DNA of 64,000 bases from Streptomyces albipurpureus. GTDB taxonomy: Bacteria; Actinomycetota; Actinomycetes; Streptomycetales; Streptomycetaceae. The notes under the pieces were generated by a model that was given only the letters and a program-made list of their open reading frames with translations, was not told where the DNA came from and searched no databases. The stretch lies in NCBI RefSeq assembly GCF_023701525.1, contig NZ_JAMQAW010000012.1, positions 2,762 through 66,761 of the forward strand. Reading direction: 5' to 3'. Below are positions 8,364 through 16,210 of the stretch, in pieces (within the stretch, counting starts at the first letter, position 1; every line of letters starts with the position of its first letter). Both the position numbers and the translations under genes were made by a program.

Positions 8364-9369
8364 CTGATTCCCGGGTCACAACGCGGTGTGCCAACACCAC
8401 CTCACGTGCCGGTCCGTGGTCGTCGTCGTCCAGTCGCTGCATCAGGATCCGCGCTGCGGAGCGGCCGATCTCACGGGCCGGGTTGAGCACGGTCGTCAGC
8501 GCGGGGGAGACCAGGGATGCCGCTTCGATGTTGTCGTAGCCAGTGATCGCCACTTGCCCGGGCACGTCCACACCCCGCTCCCGCAAGGTGTCCAGGGCCC
8601 CGATGGCGATCAGGTCGTTGGCGCAGACCAGAGCGTCTGGCGGTTCGGTCGCGGCCAGGAGCCGCGCCGCGCCGATACGTCCGCCGTCACGGGTGAAGCT
8701 GGTCCAGACCACTAGGTCGTCGGGGATGTCCAACCCCGCCTCCGCCAGTGCGTCCCGATACCCCTGGAAGCGTTCGCCCCCGGGCTCGACGCCCTCTTCG
8801 CCGCCGATGAAACCGATGCGGCGGTAGCCGCGCTCCTTGACCAGATGCCGTACCAGATCCCGCATCCCCTCGACCTCGGCCGCGCGCACCACGTCGCCGG
8901 GACCCGCCTCCAGGGGGCCGCCGAGGCGCACCAGTCGGGTTCCGGAGCCGGTGATCAGGTCGAGGTCCCGGCGGGTGGCGCCGTAGCGGCCGAGCACGAT
9001 GCCGTCCATGCGACGGGCGACCAGTTGCCGCAGGACGGCGGGCAGGTACGGTCCGCCCAAGGGCGCCTCGCAGACCACGGTGAGGTAGTCGTGGGCCAAC
9101 GTGATCTCCTGCATTCCGACGGCGAGTTCCGCGTTGAAGGGGTTCGCGAGGTCGGGCACGACCAGGCCCAGGGTGCGGGTGCGCTGGGTGCGTAGTCCCC
9201 GGGCTGAGGGGTCCGCCTGGTAGCCGAGTCGGTGTATCACCTCCTCCACCCGTGCCCGGGTGGCCGCTGACACCGGGCGGCGGCCGCTGATCACGTGCGA
9301 CACGGTCGTGACGCTGACCCCGGCTTCGGCCGCCACGTCCCCGATCTTCGCGCGGCATCCACCGTGCAC
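8359..9369 (-). CDS. LacI-family transcriptional regulator, 336 aa
   Basis: A DNA-binding repressor with a sugar-type sensor domain. The N-terminal helix-turn-helix is at about residues 8-30 (KIGDVAAEAGVSVTTVSHV), followed by the hinge-helix region (RRPVSAATRARVEEVIHRL). The rest is a periplasmic-binding-protein-like core (LGLVVPDLANPFN, GYRRIGFIGGEEG, DALVCANDLIAIGAL, ITGYDNIEAASLVSPALTT). The start codon is GTG. It is divergent from an ABC transporter, nucleoside hydrolase and ribokinase, with palindromes CAAAACGTTTTG and CAAAACGATTTG in the gap, so it most likely represses that operon and itself until a nucleoside or sugar inducer binds. Confidence 0.93.
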   Translation of the reverse strand: MHGGCRAKIGDVAAEAGVSVTTVSHVISGRRPVSAATRARVEEVIHRLGYQADPSARGLRTQRTRTLGLVVPDLANPFNAELAVGMQEITLAHDYLTVVCEAPLGGPYLPAVLRQLVARRMDGIVLGRYGATRRDLDLITGSGTRLVRLGGPLEAGPGDVVRAAEVEGMRDLVRHLVKERGYRRIGFIGGEEGVEPGGERFQGYRDALAEAGLDIPDDLVVWTSFTRDGGRIGAARLLAATEPPDALVCANDLIAIGALDTLRERGVDVPGQVAITGYDNIEAASLVSPALTTVLNPAREIGRSAARILMQRLDDDDHGPAREVVLAHRVVTRESA

Positions 9370-9434
9370 AGCGCCCTCCCGTTCTCCGCGCGCCGAGGCG
9401 CCCCACTGTTCCGATGGTCACACTACCCAGAACG

Positions 9435-9446
9435 CAAAACGTTTTG
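9435..9446. promoter_or_regulatory. LacI-type operator, perfect palindrome
   Basis: CAAAACGTTTTG is a perfect 12-base palindrome with the central CG typical of LacI/PurR-family sites. It lies 66 bases before the start of the lacI-type gene, in the divergent gap. A near copy sits 67 bases away at 9502-9513. Confidence 0.75.
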
Positions 9447-9501
9447 TAGTGTGCCGTCCAAACGTAACCGGATCTCACCCATCCGGTCTTCTCATGCAAT
9501 G

Positions 9502-9513
9502 CAAAACGATTTG
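9502..9513. promoter_or_regulatory. LacI-type operator, near-palindrome
   Basis: CAAAACGATTTG differs from the site at 9435-9446 at a single base. It lies 34 bases before the ATG of the solute-binding protein gene. The two sites are about 67 bases centre to centre, so they could act together or serve the two promoters separately. Confidence 0.7.
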
Positions 9514-9547
9514 GACATACGATGGTCCTTGATCCGAAGCGGACGCC

Positions 9548-10843
9548 ATGACCGGCCTCCTCAGCCGCAGACGCCTCCTGGGCACGGCCCTCGCCGCCGC
9601 TTCCGGTGCGGCCCTCGCCGGCTGCGCCGACGACCGGCCGGCCGGCGGAAGAACAGCGGTGCGCTTCCTCGGCCCCGAGACCGCTGACACCTTCCGGCCC
9701 GTCATCCGGGGCTTCGAGCGGGCGCATCCCGACCTCCGCGTGGAGTACACCCCGGTCCCACCCGCCCAGCTGAACGACGTGCTGCAACTGCGCCTGTCCG
9801 CGAACGACACCGCGATCGACGTGTACTGCGTCGATCAGCCGCGCGTCCCCGCTCTCACCGCCCGCGGATTCCTCACCGACCTCCGCGCGGTGGACCGCCG
9901 CACGCGAGCCGCGGTGAGCCAGGAGCAGTACGGGATCAGCACCTGGGAGAATGTGCTGCGCTGCCTCCCGGTGTGGACCTCCACCCAGTACCTCTTCTAC
10001 AACGCGGACCTGCTCAAGAAGGCGGGCGTCACGGCGCCCGGCGCCGATCCCGCCGACCGGTGGTCCTGGGAGCACATCCTCCAGATCGGGCGCCGCACCA
10101 TGGAGCGCTCCGGCGCCGACTACGCGCTGCTCATCGAGCAGACCGACGCCTACTACGGCATCCAGCCGCTGGCCGAGTCACTGGGCGGTGGATCCGGCAT
10201 CACCGGCGACGACATGCTCACCCCCGCCGTCACCACCCACGGCTGGATCGCGGCCATGACCTGGTACGGAAAGCTGTTCGCCGACGGGCTCTCCCCCCGC
10301 GGGGTCTCCTCATTCGAGATGGCCTCGCTGTTCACCGCCGGCCGGGCGCCCTTCTTCGTCGGAGGCCCCTGGAACCTCGGAGCCTTCGCGTCCCTGAAGG
10401 CCTTCTCCTGGGGAACCGCGCCGCAGCCCAAGTTCGCCCAGGGGCGGGCCGTCACCCCGACCGACTCCTGGTCCTGGGGCATCAACCCCTACTCCAACCG
10501 GGCGGACGCGGCCCTGCGCTTCATGGAGTACGCCTCCCTCACCACGGAGGGCAGCCTCGCCACCATCGCCGCCTCGCCCCTGATCCCATCCCACCGCGGG
10601 GCCTTCGACCGATACGCGGCCGACCTGGACCGCAACGCCACCCGAAGCACCCAGGGAGTTGCCGCGATCATGCGCCATGAACTGGCCGAAACGGCCGTCA
10701 GCCGGCCGAGGAGCATTGGCTACACACAGTTCGAGACCGTCATGGGCTCGGCGTTCTCCGACATACGCAACGGCTCGCCTGCCGAGGCCCGACTGGCCAA
10801 GGCGTCGGCGGAACTGGTTCGCACCTGGGAGCGATTGAGATGA
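9548..10843 (+). CDS. ABC transporter solute-binding lipoprotein, 431 aa
   Basis: The extracellular binding subunit of a carbohydrate-type (CUT1) importer, anchored to the membrane as a lipoprotein. The N-terminus has a twin-arginine motif (SRRRLL) and a lipobox LAGC with the acylated Cys at residue 26. The mature part has family-1 solute-binding features (VRFLGPETADTFRPVIRGFE, DVYCVDQPRVPALTARG, FYNADLLKKAGV, GRAPFFVGGPWNLGAF, TDSWSWGINPYS). It overlaps the first permease gene by four bases. With nucleoside hydrolase and ribokinase downstream, the ligand is more likely a nucleoside or ribose-like sugar than an oligosaccharide. Confidence 0.92.
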   Translation: MTGLLSRRRLLGTALAAASGAALAGCADDRPAGGRTAVRFLGPETADTFRPVIRGFERAHPDLRVEYTPVPPAQLNDVLQLRLSANDTAIDVYCVDQPRVPALTARGFLTDLRAVDRRTRAAVSQEQYGISTWENVLRCLPVWTSTQYLFYNADLLKKAGVTAPGADPADRWSWEHILQIGRRTMERSGADYALLIEQTDAYYGIQPLAESLGGGSGITGDDMLTPAVTTHGWIAAMTWYGKLFADGLSPRGVSSFEMASLFTAGRAPFFVGGPWNLGAFASLKAFSWGTAPQPKFAQGRAVTPTDSWSWGINPYSNRADAALRFMEYASLTTEGSLATIAASPLIPSHRGAFDRYAADLDRNATRSTQGVAAIMRHELAETAVSRPRSIGYTQFETVMGSAFSDIRNGSPAEARLAKASAELVRTWERLR

Positions 10844-11739
10844 AGACCGAGCCTCCCACCCGTAGGCGTCCGGTAGGTCCCTCACAGGGCCGGCTCGCGC
10901 TGTACTTCCTGGCCCCCGCACTGCTCGCGCTCGTGCTGCTGCGCCTGCTGCCCGCGCTGATGGCACTGATCAGCAGCCTGCGGCACCACAGCCTGACCGA
11001 CGGCGTCACGCGCTTCGTCGGCCTCGCGAACTACGCAGACCTCTGGGCCGATCCGCAGTTCTGGCAGAGCACCCGAGTGACCCTGCTCTTCAGCCTGGTC
11101 ATCAACCCGCTCCAAGTGCTGCTCGCACTGGGCCTCGCGGTGCTGTTCAACCGGCGATTCGCCGGCGCCCGCTTCTGGCGCTCGCTCGTCTTCGCGCCGA
11201 TCGCGGTGCCACCTGCCGTGTCCGCCGTCATCTGGGGCATCCTCTACCGGCCGGAAGGCCCGCTGAACGCCTTCCTCGGCGCACTCGGCATCCCCGCCCA
11301 GCCCTTCCTCACCAGTCCCGAGCAAGCGCTCTACGCCCTGATCGTGCTGATGTCGTGGGTCGGCGTCGGATACTGGATGACCTTCCTGATCGCCGGGCTC
11401 CAGGACATCCCGCAGGAGGTGTACGACGCGGCCGGAATGGACGGCGCGAACGCCTGGCAGCGCTTTGTGCACATCACCCTGCCGTTGCTGCGTCGCCCGC
11501 TCTCGTTCGTCCTCGTCGCCGCCACCGTCTCCAACTTCCTGGTGTTCGCACCCGTGCAACTCCTCACCGGCGGCGGCCCCGACGGATCGACCAACCTGAT
11601 GATGCACGACGTATTCCGCCGCGCCTACAGCGTGGGCGACATCCACTACGCCCAGGCGGAGGTGGTGGTGCTGGTCGCCGTCACGCTCGCCGTCGTCGCC
11701 GTGCAGTACCGGCTGATGCAGGGCAAGGGCGAGGAGTAG
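10840..11739 (+). CDS. ABC transporter permease 1 (MalF/UgpA type), 299 aa
   Basis: One of two membrane subunits that form the importer channel. Six hydrophobic helices are seen, with the cytoplasmic EAA loop DAAGMDGANAWQRF and HITLPLL that docks the ATPase. The first helix (FLAPALLALVLLRLLPAL) and the loop between helices 1 and 2 (FVGLANYADLWADPQFW) are typical of MalF-type permeases. It begins inside the end of the binding-protein gene (ATGA overlap), so the two are translated together. No ATPase gene is in the operon; as in many Streptomyces CUT1 systems, a shared MsiK-type ATPase encoded elsewhere probably powers it. Confidence 0.93.
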   Translation: MKTEPPTRRRPVGPSQGRLALYFLAPALLALVLLRLLPALMALISSLRHHSLTDGVTRFVGLANYADLWADPQFWQSTRVTLLFSLVINPLQVLLALGLAVLFNRRFAGARFWRSLVFAPIAVPPAVSAVIWGILYRPEGPLNAFLGALGIPAQPFLTSPEQALYALIVLMSWVGVGYWMTFLIAGLQDIPQEVYDAAGMDGANAWQRFVHITLPLLRRPLSFVLVAATVSNFLVFAPVQLLTGGGPDGSTNLMMHDVFRRAYSVGDIHYAQAEVVVLVAVTLAVVAVQYRLMQGKGEE

Positions 11740-11741
11740 CC

Positions 11742-12602
11742 ATGGCCATCGAAACGCACCGGAGCCCACGGCGCCGGATCTCCCCCGCGCGACACGCGCC
11801 CCTGATCGCCGCCGTAGTGATCGGCCTGCTCTTCACCCTGCCCCTGCTCTGGGTGCTGGCCGGTTCGCTGCGCCCCGGCGACCAGGTACTCGCCGGACTC
11901 GAAACGCTGTCCTGGCGCAGCGTCGTCCCCACCGACGCGACGCTCGACAACTACCTCACCCTGTTCCAGGGGGACTTCGGACGAGCGGTCCTCAACTCCG
12001 TGGTCGTTGCCGCGGTGACCGTCTGCGTCGGTCTGCTGCTGTCGGCCACCGCCGCCTTCGGCCTCGCCGTGTTCGACTTCCGTGGCCGCGGGGCCGTGTT
12101 CGCCGTGATCCTGCTGAGCTTCATGATCCCGTTCGACGCCATAGCCATCCCGCTCGCCTCCACCTTCCGCGCCTGGGACCTGCAGAACACCTACGCGGGA
12201 CTGATCCTCCCGGGCATCGGCAACGGGCTGGCCATCTTCCTGCTGCGCCAGTTCTTCCTCGCCGTACCCCGCGAGCTCGTCGAAGCCGCCCGGCTCGACG
12301 GTCTCGGCTGGTGGGGCATCTTCCGACGGATCTACCTGCCGCTGTCCCGACCGGCCCTGATCGCCGCCGGCCTGACCCTGTTCACGTTTCAGTGGCAGTC
12401 GTACATGTGGCCGCTGCTGATCGGCACCGAGCCTGCCAAGCAACTCGGCCCCATCGCCCTCGGGACCCTCCAGGGACAGATGGTGGTCGACTACGGACAG
12501 GTCTTCGCCGCTGCCGTCGTCCTCACCGTGATCCCCCTGGTGGTCCTGCTGCGACTACAGCGCTACTTCACCCAGTCCATCGCGGGCAGCGGCCTCAAGT
12601 AG
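11742..12602 (+). CDS. ABC transporter permease 2 (MalG/UgpE type), 286 aa
   Basis: The second channel subunit of the importer. It has the MalG-type layout: an N-terminal helix (IAAVVIGLLFTLPLLWVL), a periplasmic stretch with TLDNYLTLFQGDFG, and the EAA loop EAARLDGLGWWGIFRR followed by IYLPLSRPALI. The C-terminal helix ends AAAVVLTVIPLVVLL. The ATG lies two bases after the stop of permease 1. It is followed by a repeat-rich spacer and then the nucleoside hydrolase gene on the same strand. Confidence 0.93.
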   Translation: MAIETHRSPRRRISPARHAPLIAAVVIGLLFTLPLLWVLAGSLRPGDQVLAGLETLSWRSVVPTDATLDNYLTLFQGDFGRAVLNSVVVAAVTVCVGLLLSATAAFGLAVFDFRGRGAVFAVILLSFMIPFDAIAIPLASTFRAWDLQNTYAGLILPGIGNGLAIFLLRQFFLAVPRELVEAARLDGLGWWGIFRRIYLPLSRPALIAAGLTLFTFQWQSYMWPLLIGTEPAKQLGPIALGTLQGQMVVDYGQVFAAAVVLTVIPLVVLLRLQRYFTQSIAGSGLK

Positions 12603-12636
12603 CCATCAGCGCCCACCGGCCGCACCGCCCTTCCAC

Positions 12637-12692
12637 CCGCACTCCCGCACTCCCGCACTCCCGCACTCCCGCACTCCCGCACTCCCGCACTC
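12637..12692. repeat. Tandem repeat CCGCACTC x 7
   Basis: Seven exact copies of the eight-base unit CCGCACTC lie between the permease 2 gene and the nucleoside hydrolase gene and end 15 bases before its start codon. The array is just upstream of the ribosome site (CAAGAGGT). Copy number changes would alter the spacer within the operon transcript. Confidence 0.9.
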
Positions 12693-12707
12693 TCCAAGAG
12701 GTATCCC

Positions 12708-13598
12708 ATGAGCGCCCCCCGACCGTATGACGTCCTGCTCGACACCGACATCGGCAGCGATGTCGACGACGCCCTCGCCCTCGGCGTACTCCTGGGATCG
12801 CCCGAGGTATCCCTGAGTGGGGTGACGACGGTATACGGCGACACCCTGCTGCGCGCCCGCCTCGCCCACCGCCTCGCCTCGCTCGCCGGGCACGACCTCA
12901 CCGTGGTCCCGGGCACCGCCGAGACGCTGTCCGGGCGCGAGGTGTGGTGGGCCGGACACGAGGGCAACGCCTTCGACGACCTCAACACCGAGCGGGTGCG
13001 CGATGACACCAGCGCCCCCCGCTTCCTCACCGAGTCCGTGCGAGCCCGCCCCGGCGCGATCGACCTCGTCGCCATCGGACCGCTCGCCAACGTCGCCCGG
13101 GCCATCGCACACGACGCGGACTTCGTGACCGATGTGCGTTCGCTGTATCTGATGGGTGGCCGGTTCCGTTCCGACGGCGCGCCAGAGCACAACATCGTCA
13201 GCGACGTCACCGCCGCCCGTGCCGTCTTCACGTCCGGTCTCCGTACCGTCGTGACCGGCCTGGAGATCACCACGCGGATGCGCATCGGTCCCGAGGGGAT
13301 CGAGACGATCCGCGCATCCGGCCCCTACGGCACCGCGCTCGCCCGCGAGATCGACGCGTGGACCGGCTTCACCGGGGAGGGGTGGAGCGTCCCGCACGAC
13401 CCGATCACGGTCCTGTCGATGCTGCGCCCCGACCTCTACACCACCGAACGAGGCACCGTCACCGTCGCTGACGACGGAAGCACCCGCTTCCACCCGGACT
13501 CGGACGGAACCGTGTCCCTCGTCGTCGACGCGGACCTGGAGACCATCGCCGACGAGATCGTCACCCGTATCGTCCGCGCCTCCGAGGGCGTCCGCTGA
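12708..13598 (+). CDS. Nucleoside hydrolase (IunH family), 296 aa
   Basis: The enzyme breaks the N-glycosidic bond of ribonucleosides to give a free base and ribose, in the cytoplasm. The hallmark Ca-binding motif DTDIGSDVDDALAL is at residues 12-25. The later strand VAIGPLANVARAI, the YLMGGRF segment, EHNIVSDVTAAR (substrate ribose contacts) and the C-terminal VPHDPITVLSM follow family order. An SD-like AAGAGGT precedes the ATG. The ribokinase gene starts on the last base of its stop codon, so ribose would be phosphorylated at once. The base specificity (purine or pyrimidine) cannot be told. Confidence 0.93.
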   Translation: MSAPRPYDVLLDTDIGSDVDDALALGVLLGSPEVSLSGVTTVYGDTLLRARLAHRLASLAGHDLTVVPGTAETLSGREVWWAGHEGNAFDDLNTERVRDDTSAPRFLTESVRARPGAIDLVAIGPLANVARAIAHDADFVTDVRSLYLMGGRFRSDGAPEHNIVSDVTAARAVFTSGLRTVVTGLEITTRMRIGPEGIETIRASGPYGTALAREIDAWTGFTGEGWSVPHDPITVLSMLRPDLYTTERGTVTVADDGSTRFHPDSDGTVSLVVDADLETIADEIVTRIVRASEGVR

Positions 13599-14527
13599 TG
13601 CCCACCACCTCGCCGGTGCCCGACGTTCCGCTGGTGGTCGTGGGCTCCGCCAATGTGGACCTGGTGGTCCGGGTCGAGCGCAGGCCTCTCCCGGGGGAGA
13701 CCGTGCGGGGTGGCGACCTCGCCGTCCACCCCGGTGGCAAGGGGGCCAACCAAGCGGTCGCCGCGGCTCGGCTGGGCGGTCGGGTGACCCTGCTCGCACA
13801 GATCGGGGACGACCCGCACGGAGAGCTGATCACCCGTGCACTGCGGGATGCCGACGTGGACTTCCCCGAGCTTCCGCACCGGGACCGGCCCACCGGAACC
13901 GCGATGATCGTCGTGGGCCCGGAGGGTGACAACAGCATCGTCGTCTCCCCCGGCGCGAACGCCCGACTGTCCCCGCGGGACATCGCTGAGCACCGGGAAC
14001 GACTCTTCGCCGCGCGGGTGCTCTCCCTCCAACTGGAGATCCCGCTCGCCACGGTCACCGCGGCGGTGCGGGCCGCCGGCCCCGGCACCCGTGTGGTGCT
14101 CAACCCGTCCCCGCCCGCCGACCTGCCCACCGAGGTCCTCACCCGCTGCGACCCGCTCGTCCTCAACCAGCACGAGGCGCGGTACCTGTCGGGCTCGGAC
14201 GCCACGCCCGAGGCGGCGGCCGAGGCACTGCTCACCCGCGGACCCCGTTCCGTCGTCATCACCCTCGGCGCGGAGGGAGCCCTGGTCGCCGAAGGCGACG
14301 GAACGATCACCCGGGTGCCAGGGGTGCGGGTGCCGGTGGTGGACACCACCGGCGCGGGCGACGCCTTCACCGCGGCTCTCGCCTGGCGGCTGTCGGAAGG
14401 CGAAGGCATTGTCGCGGCGGTGCGGTACGCGGTTCGCATCGGAGCCGAAGCAGTCTCCGCCACCGGAGCTCAAAGCCTGTCACCCCGCGGTAGGGCCATC
14501 GCCGCCGCCGGGGCCGATGGTTCGTAG
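13598..14527 (+). CDS. rbsK: Ribokinase (PfkB family), 309 aa
   Basis: The enzyme phosphorylates ribose with ATP to ribose 5-phosphate, which enters the pentose phosphate pathway. It has the PfkB N-terminal signature (GSANVDLVVRVERRPLPGET), the ribokinase GGKGANQAVAAARLG segment, and the C-terminal ATP and catalytic loop DTTGAGDAF with the base Asp near residue 255. The length is typical. Its ATG shares one base with the stop of the nucleoside hydrolase gene, so translation is coupled. It closes the nucleoside uptake and salvage operon, and a strong hairpin follows. Confidence 0.93.
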   Translation: MPTTSPVPDVPLVVVGSANVDLVVRVERRPLPGETVRGGDLAVHPGGKGANQAVAAARLGGRVTLLAQIGDDPHGELITRALRDADVDFPELPHRDRPTGTAMIVVGPEGDNSIVVSPGANARLSPRDIAEHRERLFAARVLSLQLEIPLATVTAAVRAAGPGTRVVLNPSPPADLPTEVLTRCDPLVLNQHEARYLSGSDATPEAAAEALLTRGPRSVVITLGAEGALVAEGDGTITRVPGVRVPVVDTTGAGDAFTAALAWRLSEGEGIVAAVRYAVRIGAEAVSATGAQSLSPRGRAIAAAGADGS

Positions 14528-14598
14528 GGCCCCCTGGAATCGCCCCTGGTAGCCCCCTGAGGAGGGGCGGACCTCACCCCCGGGATCCGGACCTCAGG

Positions 14599-14631
14599 CA
14601 AGAGCCGCCCCAGAAAGCCGGGCGGCTCTTG
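14599..14631. terminator. Intrinsic-type terminator after the nucleoside operon
   Basis: CAAGAGCCGCCC (14599-14610) and GGGCGGCTCTTG (14620-14631) form a perfect 12-pair stem with a nine-base loop, 72 bases after the ribokinase stop. No long T tract follows, which is usual in Streptomyces. Confidence 0.75.
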
Positions 14632-14799
14632 CGCTTCCCGCCCACTCGCACCGCCCCAGCCTTCCCGCGTCGGCTCATTGCCAGGAACGCCGCGTGGTCT
14701 GCGAAGTGGGCCGTTTCCACGTGGCTGAAACCGCGTCTCTCGGTCAGATGACGCATTGACCCCACAGCGCCATCGCGGTTGCATGCTCGTGGTCCTCCG

Positions 14800-15948
14800 G
14801 TGGGGAACCGGAGGAGAGACCGTGTCCTACATGGGGGGGAGAATGAGGGAGAGAACTCGAACCGGGGCTCCACCAGACGACGGGCCGTTCTGAGCGTGGC
14901 GGTCGCGATCTGCGCGGTCACGGTGGTGCTGCCCGGAGCGGCCTCGGCCGAGCCAACGGCAGTTGCGGGCAACCGCGGAGCCGGTGTCGAGAGGATCAGT
15001 GTCGCGGCTGACGGCACCGGGGCCGACGACAACTCCGTCGGCGCCTCGATCACACCCGATGGCCGGCATATCGTCTTCTCCTCGTCGGCGAGGAACCTCA
15101 CACCCGACGGCACGACAGGAGGCGACCGGGTGTACGTCCGCGACCAGCGGACAGGGCAGACCAAGCGGATCGGCTCCTACTCCCCACTCCAGTCCCCGGT
15201 GATCACCGGGGACGGAGCATATGTCGCCTATCCGGTGCAGTGGATGAACGGCGATCGGATTCGCCAGTATCAGGTGAGCACGGGAGCCACCGCGTCCGCC
15301 AACTGCTCGGCCCACAGCTGCAACCAGCCCTCACTGAGCGCGGACGGCCGCTCCATCGCCCTGGTCATTCTCTTCAGGCAACCATCGTCCGGCCAGCGCA
15401 TCGAGGTGCAGGGCTGGAACGGCACCGTGCAGACCGTCGCCAACCTCCATCACACCCACTCGTCCCGGCCGTCCATCAGCGGCGACGGACGCTCTGTCGC
15501 CTACCAGGACGGCCAGACGGAGGACGTCTTCGTGTGGGACCGCACCAGCGGCACCGCCTCAGGGCCGGTCGAGGGCCCGACCACGGGGGCGACATTCGTC
15601 CAGCTCAGCGACGACGGCAGCAAGGTCGTCTACCTCTCGGGCTCCGACACCCACGTCCACGACGTGCGCCTGGGAACAGCCCAACTGGTGCCGAACGTGC
15701 GGGGCGTGGCCATCGATCCCACCGGCCGCTATCTGCTGTACGCCCCACACCACACCAACGGACCGTCCCTCACGCTGCGCGACCTACAGACGGGCACCGA
15801 GGAGATCGTCTCGAACCAGCCCGCCTCGGCCCGGACCGACGCGGTCAGCGCCGGGGGGCGCGACGTGGTCTTCCAGTCCACGGCCGACGACATCGTGCCC
15901 GGCGACACCAACGGCAAGTCGGACGTCTTCGTCCGCCACTTCTTCTGA
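14800..15948 (+). CDS. Secreted WD40/TolB-like beta-propeller protein, about 382 aa
   Basis: An exported protein with repeated TolB/PD40-type propeller units. Repeats read like ASITPDGRHIVFSSSARNL, PSLSADGRSIAL, PSISGDGRSVAYQ, VQLSDDGSKVVYLS and VDPTGRYLLYA-type strands, and it ends in a family-like DDIVPGDTNGKSDVFVR. A signal peptide is clear (STRRRAVLSVAVAICAVTV to ASA). The start is uncertain: a GTG at 14800 is in frame but poorly placed. A better-looking ATG at 14843 (MRERTRTG) is in another frame and would need a shift near 14868 to join. Some propellers of this type bind proteins or peptidoglycan; no enzyme motif is seen. Confidence 0.75.
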   Translation: MGNRRRDRVLHGGENEGENSNRGSTRRRAVLSVAVAICAVTVVLPGAASAEPTAVAGNRGAGVERISVAADGTGADDNSVGASITPDGRHIVFSSSARNLTPDGTTGGDRVYVRDQRTGQTKRIGSYSPLQSPVITGDGAYVAYPVQWMNGDRIRQYQVSTGATASANCSAHSCNQPSLSADGRSIALVILFRQPSSGQRIEVQGWNGTVQTVANLHHTHSSRPSISGDGRSVAYQDGQTEDVFVWDRTSGTASGPVEGPTTGATFVQLSDDGSKVVYLSGSDTHVHDVRLGTAQLVPNVRGVAIDPTGRYLLYAPHHTNGPSLTLRDLQTGTEEIVSNQPASARTDAVSAGGRDVVFQSTADDIVPGDTNGKSDVFVRHFF

Positions 15949-16112
15949 CCGCCCGACTCCCAGGACCGTGGGCGTAGTTGAGGAACCAGCAATCCCGGGG
16001 TGAACGATCTCACCGACTTCCACCTGCTCCGGAGGGAGATCGGGCGCGCTGTGGCCGCTGTCTGGCCAGGGCGCGCTTCCTCCGCAGGTGTCGATCGCGC
16101 TATCGGTTGCTT

Positions 16113-16183
16113 CGCCACCGCGTCAGCGGTGGCGCTTGGCCTCCGTGTCGGTGGCCAGCGCCCCGGGGAGATCGCTCCCCGGG
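16113..16183. terminator. Two adjacent hairpins between convergent genes
   Basis: Stem 1 pairs 16113-16121 (CGCCACCGC) with 16126-16134 (loop GTCA). Stem 2 pairs 16162-16170 (CCCGGGGAG) with 16175-16183 (loop ATCG). Both are perfect nine-pair stems with four-base loops. They lie between the propeller gene and the chitinase gene, which point at each other, and probably end both transcripts. Confidence 0.55.
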
Positions 16184-16210
16184 ACACATGGCCTCGCGGC
16201 GCTCGTCGCG

